Assembly: GCF_036346855.1 (NCBI RefSeq)
Contig: NZ_CP107841.1
Span: forward strand, 3,476,001 to 3,540,000
From: Streptomyces europaeiscabiei
GTDB taxonomy: Bacteria > Actinomycetota > Actinomycetes > Streptomycetales > Streptomycetaceae
Length of the DNA: 64,000 nt
Direction: 5' to 3'
Positions 32,997 through 44,254 of the stretch are shown here, piece by piece; positions within the stretch are counted from its first letter, which is position 1; the number at the start of each line of letters is the position of its first letter. The notes under the pieces are model-generated. The model did not search any database. It was given only the letters and a program-made list of their open reading frames with translations, and was not told the origin of the DNA. Both the position numbers and the translations under genes were made by a program.

Positions 32997-33950
32997 TCAG
33001 AACCCCAGCTTCCGCAGCTGCCGGGGGTCCCGCTGCCAGTCCTTCGCCACCTTCACGTGGAGGTCGAGGAAGACCGGGGTGCCGAGGAGGGCCTCGATCT
33101 GCTTGCGGGACTTGATGCCGACCTCCTTCAGGCGCTTGCCCTTGGGGCCGATGATGATGCCCTTCTGGCTGGGGCGCTCGATGTAGACGAAGGCGTGGAT
33201 GTCGAGGAGGGGTCTGTCGGCGGGGCGGTCCTCGCGGGGGATCATCTCCTCGACGACGACGGCGATGGAGTGCGGAAGCTCGTCACGGACGCCCTCCAGA
33301 GCCGCCTCGCGGATCAGCTCGGCGATCATGACCTGCTCGGGCTCGTCGGTGAGGTCGCCCTCGGGGTAGAGGGCGGGACCCTCCGGGAGGAGAGGGACGA
33401 GCAGATCCGCCAGCAGGTCCACCTGCTTGTCGGCGACGGCCGAGACGGGCACGATCTCGGCCCACTCGAAGCCCAGTTCCCTGCCGAGCTGGTCGATGGC
33501 GATCAGCTGCTCGGCGAGCCGCTTGCTGTCCACCAGGTCGGTCTTCGTGACGATCGCGATCTTCGGCGTCTTCTTGATGGACGCCAGTTCCTTCGCGATG
33601 AAACGGTCACCGGGGCCGAGCTTCTCGTTCGCGGGCAGGCAGAAGCCGATCACGTCGACCTCGGCCCACGTCGCGCGGACGACGTCGTTCAGGCGCTGGC
33701 CCAGCAGCGTGCGCGGCTTGTGGAGACCCGGGGTGTCGACCAGGATCAGCTGGGCCTCCGGACGGTGCACGATGCCCCGTACGGTGTGCCGCGTCGTCTG
33801 CGGCTGGTCGGCCGTGATCGCCACCTTCTGGCCGACCAGAGCGTTCGTGAGGGTGGACTTGCCCGCGTTGGGGCGGCCCACGAAGCAGGCGAAGCCGGCA
33901 CGGTGGGCGGCCTCGGCCGGCTGCTCGGATGACTGGGTACGGACGCTCAT
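32997..33950 (-). CDS. era: GTPase Era
   Basis: The 317-residue protein has G1 'GRPNAGKSTL', G2/G3 'PQTTRHTVRGIVHRP' and 'VDTPGLHKPR', G4 'TKTD' and G5 'VSA'. The C-terminal KH RNA-binding domain includes 'RPSQKGIIIGPKGKRLKEVG' and 'VKVAKDWQRDPRQLRKLGF'. Era binds the 3' end of 16S rRNA and helps 30S maturation. The start at 33950 ('MSVRTQSS') fits homologues and has GAGAAT (33958-33963) 7 nt upstream; MGAM at 33959 adds three residues. In most actinobacteria era follows the phoH-ybeY-CBS cluster directly; here about 4.4 kb intervene. Confidence 0.96.
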   Translation of the reverse strand: MSVRTQSSEQPAEAAHRAGFACFVGRPNAGKSTLTNALVGQKVAITADQPQTTRHTVRGIVHRPEAQLILVDTPGLHKPRTLLGQRLNDVVRATWAEVDVIGFCLPANEKLGPGDRFIAKELASIKKTPKIAIVTKTDLVDSKRLAEQLIAIDQLGRELGFEWAEIVPVSAVADKQVDLLADLLVPLLPEGPALYPEGDLTDEPEQVMIAELIREAALEGVRDELPHSIAVVVEEMIPREDRPADRPLLDIHAFVYIERPSQKGIIIGPKGKRLKEVGIKSRKQIEALLGTPVFLDLHVKVAKDWQRDPRQLRKLGF

Positions 33951-34085
33951 GGCGCCCATTCTCCCTGATCATCAGAGCCGCGCCGCACCCAGCACGGACC
34001 GTGAGCTTTCCGAAACCCTCACGCAACGAAACGTCACGGAAACACACCTGTACACGTCCGGAAACGCACGCCGGTGACCCTCTGA

Positions 34086-35819
<1,734 letters not shown>

Positions 35820-35844
35820 GCCGTCCGCACGGGCGGAGCCGGCA

Positions 35845-35882
35845 TGAGGGGTGGTGCCGCCGGCGGGCGGCACCACCCCTCA
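35845..35882. terminator. Perfect 17-bp-stem terminator after glnB
   Basis: Bases 35845-35861 and 35866-35882 are perfect reverse complements (core GGGGTGGTGCCGCC / GGCGGCACCACCCC) around a GGCG loop. It separates the convergent glnB and secreted-protein genes. Confidence 0.93.
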
Positions 35883-35908
35883 CCCGTGGCTCAGGTGCGT
35901 GCGGCAGG

Positions 35909-36385
35909 TCAGTCGAAGACGAACGGCCCGGGCGACTGTGCCGCGCCGGCCGTGCACGTCACGGGGAACCCGAAGATCACCATCTGCAGCGAGCCGCCGA
36001 AGGCCTCCAGGCTGTCGCCGGGGGCGACGGTGCCGGTGAGGGGCCCGACCTCCACGCCGTCACCGGCGGCCAGCGCCGGGTTCTCGGTGCCGGTGAAGGC
36101 GACGGTGCCGCCGCTCGCGTTCACGAGGGTGAGCGTGGACTGGATGGAGTCCTCGGCGAGGGCGATCGGAGCGGTGATCTCCTCGGAGGTGACGGTGACG
36201 GTGGCGGAGGTGCCGTCCTGTGTGGCCGTGAGCGTGGCCACTCCGGAACCGCCGATCGTGCAGGTGGCGTTGATCGTCGCGACGTCAGGGGTGACGGCCA
36301 CGGCGGTGGGGGCGAGCGCGAGGCCGGTGACGGCCAGCGTCCCTGCCGCGAGCGCCGAGCCGACTCCGAGTCGTATGCGTCTCAT
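35909..36385 (-). CDS. Small secreted protein, function unknown
   Basis: The 158-residue protein has a signal peptide ('MRRIRLGVGSALAAGTLAVT', cleavage probably after AVA near residue 30). The mature part is rich in Thr, Val and Gly in alternating-strand pattern ('SGVATLTATQDGTSATVTVT', 'GGTVAFTGTENPALAAG') and ends 'FVFD'. Two Cys ('ATCTIGG' and 'PVTCTAG') may form a disulphide. It looks like a small beta-sandwich extracellular protein. No family was recognised. The start at 36385 has an AGGGAAGGG region upstream. Confidence 0.8.
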   Translation of the reverse strand: MRRIRLGVGSALAAGTLAVTGLALAPTAVAVTPDVATINATCTIGGSGVATLTATQDGTSATVTVTSEEITAPIALAEDSIQSTLTLVNASGGTVAFTGTENPALAAGDGVEVGPLTGTVAPGDSLEAFGGSLQMVIFGFPVTCTAGAAQSPGPFVFD

Positions 36386-36814
36386 CGAGCGAATTCCCTT
36401 CCCTGGTACGGGATGTGGCACGGGGCCTGGGGGAGCCCCGTACGTCCCGGTACGGGCGTTGCCATGTGGGGGCGGTGCAATGCGCGGCCGCGCGGCGGAA
36501 TGTGACAGTCCGCCAAGAGAACGGCTCCATTGAGACGCGAGCGGCCCGAGATTGCAAGAGATGTTCTGCCGGTTGCGGCAGGGGGCGGCGAAAGTGGCCG
36601 AAGCCGATCGCCGGCCGGGCCGGCCAACTCTGCGGCGAGGCCGTGATGTTGAACCGATCTGTCCCGCGCCGCACGGTTTCGCCGACACCCCGGCCCGGGT
36701 GTCCACTCGCGCACGCATGATTTTTCACCCAGCCCGGAGGGCTGTTACCGGCCGTAACACTCTGCGGCGAGCGACTCCCGGCACGGCACGGCCAAAGATC
36801 ACTACCCTGTACTG
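36386..36814. other. 429-bp divergent promoter gap
   Basis: The gap separates the secreted-protein gene from the membrane beta-helix gene. It contains no supported ORF. It holds a 17-bp perfect inverted repeat TGTTACCGGCCGTAACA (36743-36759), followed about 45 bp later by the -10-like TACCCT (36803-36808). The rest is less GC-skewed than coding DNA, with a short T-run at 36720-36725. Confidence 0.55.
36743..36759. promoter_or_regulatory. 17-bp palindrome TGTTAC-N5-GTAACA
   Basis: Perfect 6-bp arms with a 5-nt centre that is itself nearly symmetrical (CGGCC). The centre is at about -63 relative to the predicted transcript start at 36815. It may be an activator or repressor site. Confidence 0.45.
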
Positions 36815-38374
36815 GTGCTCACATACGACGAGTTGACGGGCCCGGAGCGTGAGCTTTGGGACGCGTTCCCGGAGGGGCGGCGGGTCGATCTGCGCACGGG
36901 GACGCCGGAGAACGACCGGGTTGCCGGGGGCGGGGAGTGGGGGCCGGAGCGGACGGTTCGGGCGGCGGTGATCGTGGCGCTGTTGCTGGGCGCGAACGCC
37001 GGACAACCGGGCGCTGTGGCATGCCTGAAGCTCGCCGGGGCTCGGACAACCGGGCGGCTCGACCTGGCCGGCGCGCAGATCGCCCACGCCCTCTGGCTGG
37101 AGGACTGCTGGTTCGAGGAGGCGGTGAATCTCCTCGGAGCGTCGACGCAGACACTCGTGCTCACGGGCTGCCGGATACCCGGGCTCGAAGCCGATTCGGC
37201 CCGGGTGGAGGGCAACGTCGACCTGCGACGCTCCGTCGTGGAGAGCGGCACCCTCTCCCCCTTCACCCCCGAGGGCACCGCACTGTCACTCACCGACGCC
37301 AGGGTGACCGGCGGACTACTCCTCAACGGGGCCGAGTTGATCGCACCCAACGGGTGGGCCCTGTCGGGCGGTGGCCTCACCATGGAAGGGGGCATCTTCT
37401 GCCGGAACGGGTTCGTCGCACACGGCGAGGTCCGGCTGGTCGGGGCACAGTTGCCAGGAGCGCTGGTCATGCAAGGAGCCCGACTGGAAGGGCCCGGCCC
37501 GCGTGGCGTGGTCCTGACCCTCGACAACGCCGTGGCCTCGACGCTCAAGCTTTCCGAGGGATTCACCGCGAACGGCACCGTGAGACTGCGGGGCGTTCAG
37601 GTCACGGACAACCTGACCTTCGACGGAGCCTTCCTGAACGGGGCGCCAGACGGCGACGCCCCCGCCCTGCTCGCCATGCGTATGCAGGCCACCGACTTCG
37701 ATCTCACCCTCGCCCGGCCCCCGTCCGGCACCGTCGACCTACGGGGCGCTCAGGTGTCGTACCTCCACGAGAACGAGCACAGCTGGCCGGAGAGGGTGGA
37801 GCTGGACGGCTTCGTCTACGGCTCCATCAAGACGGCGGAGGCGAACGGCGACCGACGGGAGGCCGTGGGCGACCGGGAGTCGGTGGCCCGCCGGGTGGCC
37901 TGGATACGGAGCAGCCCCGGCTACAGTCCCCAGCCCTACGAACAGCTGGCGGGCTGGTACCGCAAGGCCGGCCACGACGACGACGCCCGCCGCGTCCTCC
38001 TCGCCCGACAACGCCACCGGCGTCGCACGCTCGCCCCGGCAGCCCGTATCTGGGGCCACCTCCTCGACGTCACCGTCGGCTACGGCTACCGCCCCTGGCT
38101 GGCCGGCGTCTGGCTCCTCGCACTGACCCTGCTGGGCACGACGGCGTTCACCACCGACTCTGCCACCGCGGTGAAACCGGGCGAGGGCGCCCCCTTCCAG
38201 CCGTTCGTCTACACCCTCGACCTGCTCATCCCCATCGGCGGCCTGGGCCAACGCACCGCCTGGTACTGGACCGACGGCACCCTTCAGTCGCTGGCCTACA
38301 CCCTGATAGCCGTCGGCTGGATCCTGACCACGGCCGTCATCGCCGGGGTGACGCGCACACTGCAGAAGAACTAG
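36815..38374 (+). CDS. Membrane protein with pentapeptide-like beta-helix domain
   Basis: The first about 340 residues of this 519-residue protein are a repetitive array of short strands ('LDLAGAQIAHALWLEDCWFE', 'LSLTDARVTGGLLLNGAEL', 'VRLRGVQVTDNLTFDGAFL', 'VDLRGAQVSYLHE'). The pattern is like pentapeptide or quadrilateral beta-helix proteins. A basic linker ('RRVLLARQRHRRRTLAP') leads to a C-terminal membrane part ('GVWLLALTLLGTTAFT', 'YTLDLLIPIGGLGQRTAWYW', 'AYTLIAVGWILTTAVIAGVT'). Similar proteins are labelled membrane-associated oxidoreductase without visible cofactor motifs. The GTG at 36815 has TACCCT 6 nt upstream (leaderless type). Function is unknown. Confidence 0.8.
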   Translation: MLTYDELTGPERELWDAFPEGRRVDLRTGTPENDRVAGGGEWGPERTVRAAVIVALLLGANAGQPGAVACLKLAGARTTGRLDLAGAQIAHALWLEDCWFEEAVNLLGASTQTLVLTGCRIPGLEADSARVEGNVDLRRSVVESGTLSPFTPEGTALSLTDARVTGGLLLNGAELIAPNGWALSGGGLTMEGGIFCRNGFVAHGEVRLVGAQLPGALVMQGARLEGPGPRGVVLTLDNAVASTLKLSEGFTANGTVRLRGVQVTDNLTFDGAFLNGAPDGDAPALLAMRMQATDFDLTLARPPSGTVDLRGAQVSYLHENEHSWPERVELDGFVYGSIKTAEANGDRREAVGDRESVARRVAWIRSSPGYSPQPYEQLAGWYRKAGHDDDARRVLLARQRHRRRTLAPAARIWGHLLDVTVGYGYRPWLAGVWLLALTLLGTTAFTTDSATAVKPGEGAPFQPFVYTLDLLIPIGGLGQRTAWYWTDGTLQSLAYTLIAVGWILTTAVIAGVTRTLQKN

Positions 38375-38408
38375 CGGGGCCCCTCGTGGCTTCTCGGTGG
38401 CCCGGCCC

Positions 38409-38762
38409 TCAGCCCGCCGTCACCGTCGCCCGTACCGTCCCGTCCGGGCCCGCCAGCAGCACCGGTGTCCCGGGACCGCCAAGGTCCCGTACGGCGGCCC
38501 GGTCCTCGTCGGAGAGGGTGCCGGCGTCGGTCACCACGGCCGCCGCCTCCAGGGACTTGGCGCCGGATGCCACGGCCATGGCGACGGCAGTGCGCAGCGC
38601 GCTCAGCCACAGGGAGTCGAGGGCGACGGTTCCGGCGACATACGTACGCCCCGTCTCGTCCCGCACGGCCGCCCCCTCGGGCACCCCGTTGCGGGCCCGC
38701 GCGGAACGGGCCAGGGTCACGATCTTGCGGTCCTCGGGGTCGAGCGCGCTGCTGTCGGTCAT
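38409..38762 (-). CDS. Degenerate cytidine deaminase-like protein
   Basis: The 117-residue protein aligns by eye with cytidine deaminases: 'ARARNGVPEGAAVRDETGRT' and 'YVAGTVALDSLWLSALRTAV' correspond to the substrate strand and active helix. The zinc-binding C/H-A-E is replaced by S-A-L and no P-C-x-x-C motif follows; the region reads 'AAAVVTDAGTLSDEDRAAV'. It therefore cannot bind zinc in the usual way. Conserved position beside mmcQ, the CBS protein, ybeY and phoH suggests a retained non-catalytic role. The gene is 49 bp downstream of mmcQ on the same strand. Confidence 0.8.
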   Translation of the reverse strand: MTDSSALDPEDRKIVTLARSARARNGVPEGAAVRDETGRTYVAGTVALDSLWLSALRTAVAMAVASGAKSLEAAAVVTDAGTLSDEDRAAVRDLGGPGTPVLLAGPDGTVRATVTAG

Positions 38763-38811
38763 GAGCCGAGCATACGGAGACCGGGTGGGCCCACCACGCC
38801 ACGGGGTGCGT

Positions 38812-39171
38812 TCAGGGGCGGTCGAGGCGGAGCCGCTGCGCGCGAGGCAGGCCCGCCACCACCAGGTCGTACGAGTCCTCGATCAGTTCCCTGGTCAGGG
38901 GGTCGGGGAGGGCGCCGTCGACGGTCACCGTGTTCCAGTGGCGCTTGTTCATGTGATAGCCGGGGGCGATGAGGCCGGGATGCTCGGCGCGGAGCCGTAC
39001 CGCGTCCTCGGGGTCGCACTTGAGGTTGACCCTGAGGGGGCGTTCGCCCGTCCAGGTCAGGGCGAACATCTTGCCGAGGACCTTGAAGACGGAGATCTCG
39101 GGACGGAAGGGGAAGTCCTCGACGGCCTCGTTGAAGGACAGGCAGAAGGCGCGCAACTCCTGTGGGGTCAT
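38812..39171 (-). CDS. MmcQ/YjbR family DNA-binding protein
   Basis: The 119-residue protein has the CyaY-like fold of the MmcQ/YjbR family: 'EDFPFRPEISVFKVLGKMFA', 'LRVNLKCDPEDAVRLRAEHP', 'APGYHMNKRHWNTVTVDGA' and 'LIEDSYDLVVAGLPRAQR' are family landmarks. The biochemical role is not established. It starts 7 bp after the CBS-domain gene ends and precedes the degenerate deaminase, so it is part of the phoH operon. Confidence 0.9.
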   Translation of the reverse strand: MTPQELRAFCLSFNEAVEDFPFRPEISVFKVLGKMFALTWTGERPLRVNLKCDPEDAVRLRAEHPGLIAPGYHMNKRHWNTVTVDGALPDPLTRELIEDSYDLVVAGLPRAQRLRLDRP

Positions 39172-39178
39172 GGGGACT

Positions 39179-40486
39179 TCACTCCGGCTTCGCCTCCTCC
39201 TCCGGCGGCCCGGCGGGGCCGACCGGCTCCACCAGCACCGTGATGATCTTGTTGCGGCGGCCGGCCGCTGCCTCCGCCGTCAGACGCAGTTCGCGCTCGT
39301 CCGGCAGGGCGACGACCGAGGAGGCGCCGGCGATGGGGACGCGGCCCAGGGCCTTGGCGAGGAGGCCGCCCACGGTCTCCACGTCCTCGTCGTCGTAGGA
39401 GTCCAGGCCGTACAGCTCGCCGAGGTCGGTGATGTCGAGGCGGGCGGTGACGCGGTAGCGGTCCTCGCCGAGGTCCTCGACCGGCGGGATTTCGCGGTCG
39501 TACTCGTCGGTGATCTCGCCGACGATCTCTTCGAGGATGTCCTCGATGGTGACGATGCCGGCGGTGCCGCCGTACTCGTCGATGACGACGGCGACGTGGT
39601 TGCGCTCCTGCTGCATCTCGCGGAGCAGGTCGCCGGCGTTCTTCGTGTCGGGGACGAACACGGCGGGGCGCATGGCCGTGGACACCAGTTCGCTCTCGGC
39701 GTCCCGGCTGATGTGCGTCTTGCGGGCCAGGTCCTTCAGGTAGACGATCCCGACGATGTCGTCCTCGTTCTCACCGGTGACCGGCATGCGCGAGAAACCG
39801 GACCGCAGGGCGAGGGTGAGGGCCTGGCGGATGGTCTTGTAGCGCTCGATGGCGACCAGGTCGGTGCGCGGGACCATCACCTCGCGGACGAGGGTGTCGC
39901 CCAGCTCGAAGACCGAGTGCACCATGCGGCGTTCCTCGGCCTCGATCAGCGACTCCTTCTCGGCGAGGTCGACCAGCGCCCGCAGCTCGGCCTCGGAGGC
40001 GAACGGGCCTCTGCGGAAGCCCTTGCCGGGGGTCAGCGCGTTGCCGATGAGGATGAGGAGGGACGGGATCGGGCCCAGGACGCGGGCCAGCGGCAGCAGC
40101 ACGTACGCCGCCGCCGTGGCCGTGTTCAGGGGGTGCTGACGGCCGATGGTGCGCGGGGAGACACCGACGGCCACATAGCTGACGAGGACCATGACGCCGA
40201 TGGCGACGGCCAGGGCCTCCCAGGTCGCGTCGAACTGCTGCAGGCAGGCGTACGTGACGAGCGCGGCGGCGGCCATCTCGCAGGCCACGCGCACCAGCAG
40301 CGCGAGGTTCAGATAGCGGGTCGGGTCGGCCGAGATCTGGGCGAGCTTGGCGCTGCCGCGCCGCCCGGACCGTACGGCCTCCTCGGCCCGGAAGCTGGAG
40401 ACGCGCGCGAGGCCCGCCTCCGCGCAGGCGGCGAGCCAGGCGACGACGACCAGGGCGACGGCACCACTGACGAGGGTCGCGCTCAT
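39179..40486 (-). CDS. Hemolysin-family (CorC/HlyC) DUF21 and CBS domain membrane protein
   Basis: The 435-residue protein has an N-terminal DUF21 region with four membrane segments ('[20 protein letters not shown]', '[20 protein letters not shown]', '[20 protein letters not shown]', '[19 protein letters not shown]'). A CBS pair follows ('[20 protein letters not shown]', '[20 protein letters not shown]', '[20 protein letters not shown]'), then a CorC/HlyC transporter-associated domain ('[20 protein letters not shown]'). Relatives mediate Mg/Co efflux. The ATG at 40486 overlaps the ybeY stop (ATGA). Confidence 0.93.
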   Translation of the reverse strand: MSATLVSGAVALVVVAWLAACAEAGLARVSSFRAEEAVRSGRRGSAKLAQISADPTRYLNLALLVRVACEMAAAALVTYACLQQFDATWEALAVAIGVMVLVSYVAVGVSPRTIGRQHPLNTATAAAYVLLPLARVLGPIPSLLILIGNALTPGKGFRRGPFASEAELRALVDLAEKESLIEAEERRMVHSVFELGDTLVREVMVPRTDLVAIERYKTIRQALTLALRSGFSRMPVTGENEDDIVGIVYLKDLARKTHISRDAESELVSTAMRPAVFVPDTKNAGDLLREMQQERNHVAVVIDEYGGTAGIVTIEDILEEIVGEITDEYDREIPPVEDLGEDRYRVTARLDITDLGELYGLDSYDDEDVETVGGLLAKALGRVPIAGASSVVALPDERELRLTAEAAAGRRNKIITVLVEPVGPAGPPEEEAKPE

Positions 40487-40980
40487 GAGACGGTCGGTGC
40501 CGGAGAGGGGCCGGTGAAGCCCTTCTCCGCGCGCCAGCCGTCCACGATGGCGGCCTGCAGGCCGAACATCTCGGCCTTCTCGTCCGGTTCCTCGTGGTCG
40601 TAGCCGAGCAGGTGCAGCACTCCGTGGACGGTGAGGAGCTGGAGCTCCTCGTCCATGGAGTGCTGCGTGTCCGCTTCCTTGCCCTGCTTCTCGGCGACCT
40701 CGGGGCAGAGCACGATGTCGCCGAGCAGGCCCTGCGGCGGTTCGTCGTCGTCCTTCGACGGCGGACGCAGCTCGTCCATCGGGAAGGACATGACGTCGGT
40801 CGGACCGGGGAGGTCCATCCACTGGATGTGCAGCTGTTCCATGGCGTCGGCGTCCACCACGATCACCGACAGCTCGGAGAGGGGGTGGATGCGCATCCGT
40901 GTCAGCGCGTAGCGGGCGATGTCGAGGATCGCCTGCTCGTCGACCTCGGTTCCGGACTCGTTGTTGACGTCGATCGACAT
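40483..40980 (-). CDS. ybeY: Endoribonuclease YbeY
   Basis: The 165-residue metalloprotein has the zinc motif H-x3-H-x5-H in '[18 protein letters not shown]' and the conserved '[17 protein letters not shown]' loop. YbeY matures the 3' end of 16S rRNA and takes part in ribosome quality control. The C-terminus '[14 protein letters not shown]' is a short actinobacterial tail. It is 12 bp downstream of phoH and coupled to the CBS gene. Confidence 0.96.
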   Translation of the reverse strand: MSIDVNNESGTEVDEQAILDIARYALTRMRIHPLSELSVIVVDADAMEQLHIQWMDLPGPTDVMSFPMDELRPPSKDDDEPPQGLLGDIVLCPEVAEKQGKEADTQHSMDEELQLLTVHGVLHLLGYDHEEPDEKAEMFGLQAAIVDGWRAEKGFTGPSPAPTVS

Positions 40981-40992
40981 GGTCGTGCTGGT

Positions 40993-42051
<1,059 letters not shown>

Positions 42052-42238
42052 GGGCCGGCTCGTAGGCCGCACGTCCTCCTTGGGGCGACTCGCAGGTGGT
42101 GGCCTGCGCTTGTGACCCAAGGGTACGCCGGGGGACTGACAGGGCCGTAGGGCTTTTACGGGAGAGCTGGGGGCTCGTCGTCGTGCTCCTCGGGCCGCGG
42201 GTCGGTCGCGGCCGGTCTCGGCCGGTCGCGCCCACTCG

Positions 42239-42276
42239 GCGGAGCCGCACATCGGCACAGCCCCGCGCCCCTGAAG
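42239..42276. repeat. Second REP-like family, copy 1
   Basis: GGCGGAGCCGCACAT followed by CACAGCCCCGCG three bases later is repeated in opposite orientation at 57568-57609. It lies between phoH and the IclR gene, just before a GCGCCCCTGAAGGG hairpin. Confidence 0.7.
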
Positions 42277-42289
42277 GGTCTGCGCCCCT

Positions 42290-43081
42290 TCAGCGCCAGA
42301 TCGGCGCCCCGGCCCCTCCCGGGGTCGTCGTCTCGATCTTCGTGCGGATCTCTCGCATCACGTCCACGATCCGGTGCTCGTGTTCCGGGGTCAGTCGGGC
42401 CACCGGTACCGAGCAGCTGATGGCGTCCTCGGCGGGGGTGTCGGTGCGCAGGGCGAAGCCGAAGCCGATGATGCCCGGGACGCCTTCCTCCCGGTCCACG
42501 GCGTAGCCGCGGGCGCGGATGCCGGCGAGGTCGGCGGCGAGGGCGTCCCTGGTGGTGTGGGTGCGGGGGGTGAGCGCCTCGTAGGGGCCCTCGGGGAGGT
42601 CCGTGTCGGGGCGTTCGGCGAGGAGGGCCTTGCCGAGGGCGCCGGCGTGGGCGGGGAGGCGGCGGCCGACGCGGCTGATCGTGCGCAGGTACTCGTGGGA
42701 CTCGCGGGTGGCGAGATAGGCGACGTCCGTGCCGTCGAGACGGGCGAGGTGGATGGTCTCGCCGAGGGCCTCGGACGCCTCGTCGAGGTAGGGCCGTACG
42801 GCGCGTACGCGCGGGTCGGAGTCCAGATAGCTGGTGCCCGTGAGCAGGGCGCGGATGCCGATGCCGTAGAGGGAGCCGGTGGTGTCCGTGCGGACCCAGC
42901 CCCGGCCGATGAGGGTCTGCAGCAGGGCGTACATCGAGCTGCGCGGGACCTGGAGTTCGTCGGCCAGTTCCTGGAGGCGTGCGGGCCGGTCGCCGCGCGC
43001 GGCCAGCAGTTCCAGCAGGTCGACCGTGCGCGCCGCCGACTTCACCTCGCGGACGCCCCCGGCGCCGTCTGTCTCCGACAT
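42290..43081 (-). CDS. IclR-family regulator of glucarate catabolism
   Basis: The 263-residue protein has an N-terminal winged helix ('SAARTVDLLELLAARGDRPA', 'LQELADELQVPRSSMYALLQ') and an IclR effector domain ('GETIHLARLDGTDVAYLATR', 'LPAHAGALGKALLAERPD', 'GIIGFGFALRTDTPAEDAIS'). It is divergent from kdgD-gudD, and an inverted repeat CATCTAT...ATAGATG lies between them, so it is probably the local repressor responding to a sugar-acid intermediate. The start at 43081 ('MSETDGAG') is chosen over upstream in-frame codons because it matches family length. Confidence 0.9.
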   Translation of the reverse strand: MSETDGAGGVREVKSAARTVDLLELLAARGDRPARLQELADELQVPRSSMYALLQTLIGRGWVRTDTTGSLYGIGIRALLTGTSYLDSDPRVRAVRPYLDEASEALGETIHLARLDGTDVAYLATRESHEYLRTISRVGRRLPAHAGALGKALLAERPDTDLPEGPYEALTPRTHTTRDALAADLAGIRARGYAVDREEGVPGIIGFGFALRTDTPAEDAISCSVPVARLTPEHEHRIVDVMREIRTKIETTTPGGAGAPIWR

Positions 43082-43114
43082 GTGCCGATCGTAAGCGGGG
43101 CGGCACCGGCCCCC

Positions 43115-43162
43115 TTGACGCCCTTTGTTCATCTATCTAATCTCTGTCTTCATACATAGATG
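43115..43162 (+). promoter_or_regulatory. Promoter and operator of the glucarate operon
   Basis: TTGACG (43115-43120) and TAATCT (43138-43143) are spaced by 17 bp, a near-consensus vegetative promoter. CATCTAT (43130-43136) and ATAGATG (43156-43162) are perfect inverted 7-mers 19 bp apart that flank the -10. This is a good candidate IclR operator. Confidence 0.65.
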
Positions 43163-43177
43163 GCTTTCAGGCAGAGA

Positions 43178-43204
43178 CGGTCTCTTCGGTCTCTTCGGTC
43201 TCTT
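43178..43204 (+). repeat. Three tandem CGGTCTCTT copies in the 5' UTR
   Basis: Three perfect 9-bp units lie between the predicted transcript start and the AGGAAGACG ribosome site of kdgD. If translation began at the in-frame ATG 43160 they would encode Arg-Ser-Leu repeats. Confidence 0.85.
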
Positions 43205-43216
43205 CACAGGAAGACG

Positions 43217-44254
43217 ATGCGCGTGGCCCTCGACACGGACCCGGCAACTGGCCCGGCAGCGGATCCCGGCGCGGACACGGTCCGGCGGCTGCGGCACGGC
43301 ATGGCGAACGGCGTCCTGTCGTTCCCTCTCACCAGCTTCCACACCGACGGCTCCCTCGACCTCGACGGCTTCCGCGCACATCTCGACGCGCAGGTGGCCT
43401 CCGCTCCCGGCGCCGTCTTCCCCGCCTGCGGCACCGGCGAGTTCTTCTCGCTCGACGAGGATGAGTACCGGCAGGTCGTGACCGCCGCCGTGGAGGTCAC
43501 GGCGGGCCGGGTGCCCGTCGTCGCGGGCATCGGCTACGGATGGGCGCAGGCCGTACGGTTCGCGCGGATCGCCGAGGAGGCGGGCGCGGACGCACTGCTC
43601 GTGCTGCCGCACTATCTGGTCGCCGCCCCGCAGGAGGGGCTGGTCCGGCAGCTGGAGGAGATCGCCTCCCGCACCCGGCTGCCCCTCATCGCCTACCAGC
43701 GCGGCCAGGTCGCCTTCACCACCGCCTCGCTCCGCCGGATCGCCCGCATCCCGAACGTCGTCGGACTCAAGGACGGCCACAGCGACCTCGACCGGCTCCA
43801 GCGCCTCACCCTCGCCGCACCCGAGGGCTTCCTCTTCTTCAACGGCGCCGCCACCGCCGAGATGCAGGCCCGCGCCTACGCCGCCGTCGGCGTCCCCGCC
43901 TACTCCTCCGCCGTGCACGCCTTCGCGCCCGAGATCGCCGGCGCCTTCTTCGGTGCGCTGCGCCACGGTGACGACCGGGCGGTGGACAGGCTGCTCCGCG
44001 AGTTCTACGTCCCGCTCGTCGAACTGCGCGACCGCCGGCCCGGGTACGCGGTCTCACTGGTCAAGGCGGCGGCCCGGCTGCGCGGCCGCCCCGTCGGCCC
44101 CGTACGCGCCCCGCTCACCGACCCCTCGCCCGCCGACCTCGCCGACCTGGAGAAGCTCCTGGCCGGCGGCCTGGCCCTCGTCTCCGTTCCCACCCCCGCG
44201 GAGTCCGCCGTCCCGACCGTGACCGCCGTCCCGACCGTAGGAGCCGCCCTGTGA
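43217..44254 (+). CDS. kdgD: 5-dehydro-4-deoxyglucarate dehydratase
   Basis: The 345-residue DapA-superfamily enzyme converts 5-dehydro-4-deoxy-D-glucarate to 2,5-dioxopentanoate with loss of CO2 and water. Markers are 'GVLSFPLTSFHTDGSLDLDG', 'PACGTGEFFSLDEDEYRQVV', 'LIAYQRGQVAFT' with the catalytic Tyr, and the Schiff-base Lys in 'IPNVVGLKDGHSDLDRLQRL'. The PACGTGEFF loop is specific to this branch. The ATG at 43217 has AGGAAG; an ATG at 43160 would add 19 Arg-rich residues. It is coupled to gudD by GTGA overlap and divergent from IclR. The C-terminus ends in a PTV repeat. Confidence 0.92.
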   Translation: MRVALDTDPATGPAADPGADTVRRLRHGMANGVLSFPLTSFHTDGSLDLDGFRAHLDAQVASAPGAVFPACGTGEFFSLDEDEYRQVVTAAVEVTAGRVPVVAGIGYGWAQAVRFARIAEEAGADALLVLPHYLVAAPQEGLVRQLEEIASRTRLPLIAYQRGQVAFTTASLRRIARIPNVVGLKDGHSDLDRLQRLTLAAPEGFLFFNGAATAEMQARAYAAVGVPAYSSAVHAFAPEIAGAFFGALRHGDDRAVDRLLREFYVPLVELRDRRPGYAVSLVKAAARLRGRPVGPVRAPLTDPSPADLADLEKLLAGGLALVSVPTPAESAVPTVTAVPTVGAAL

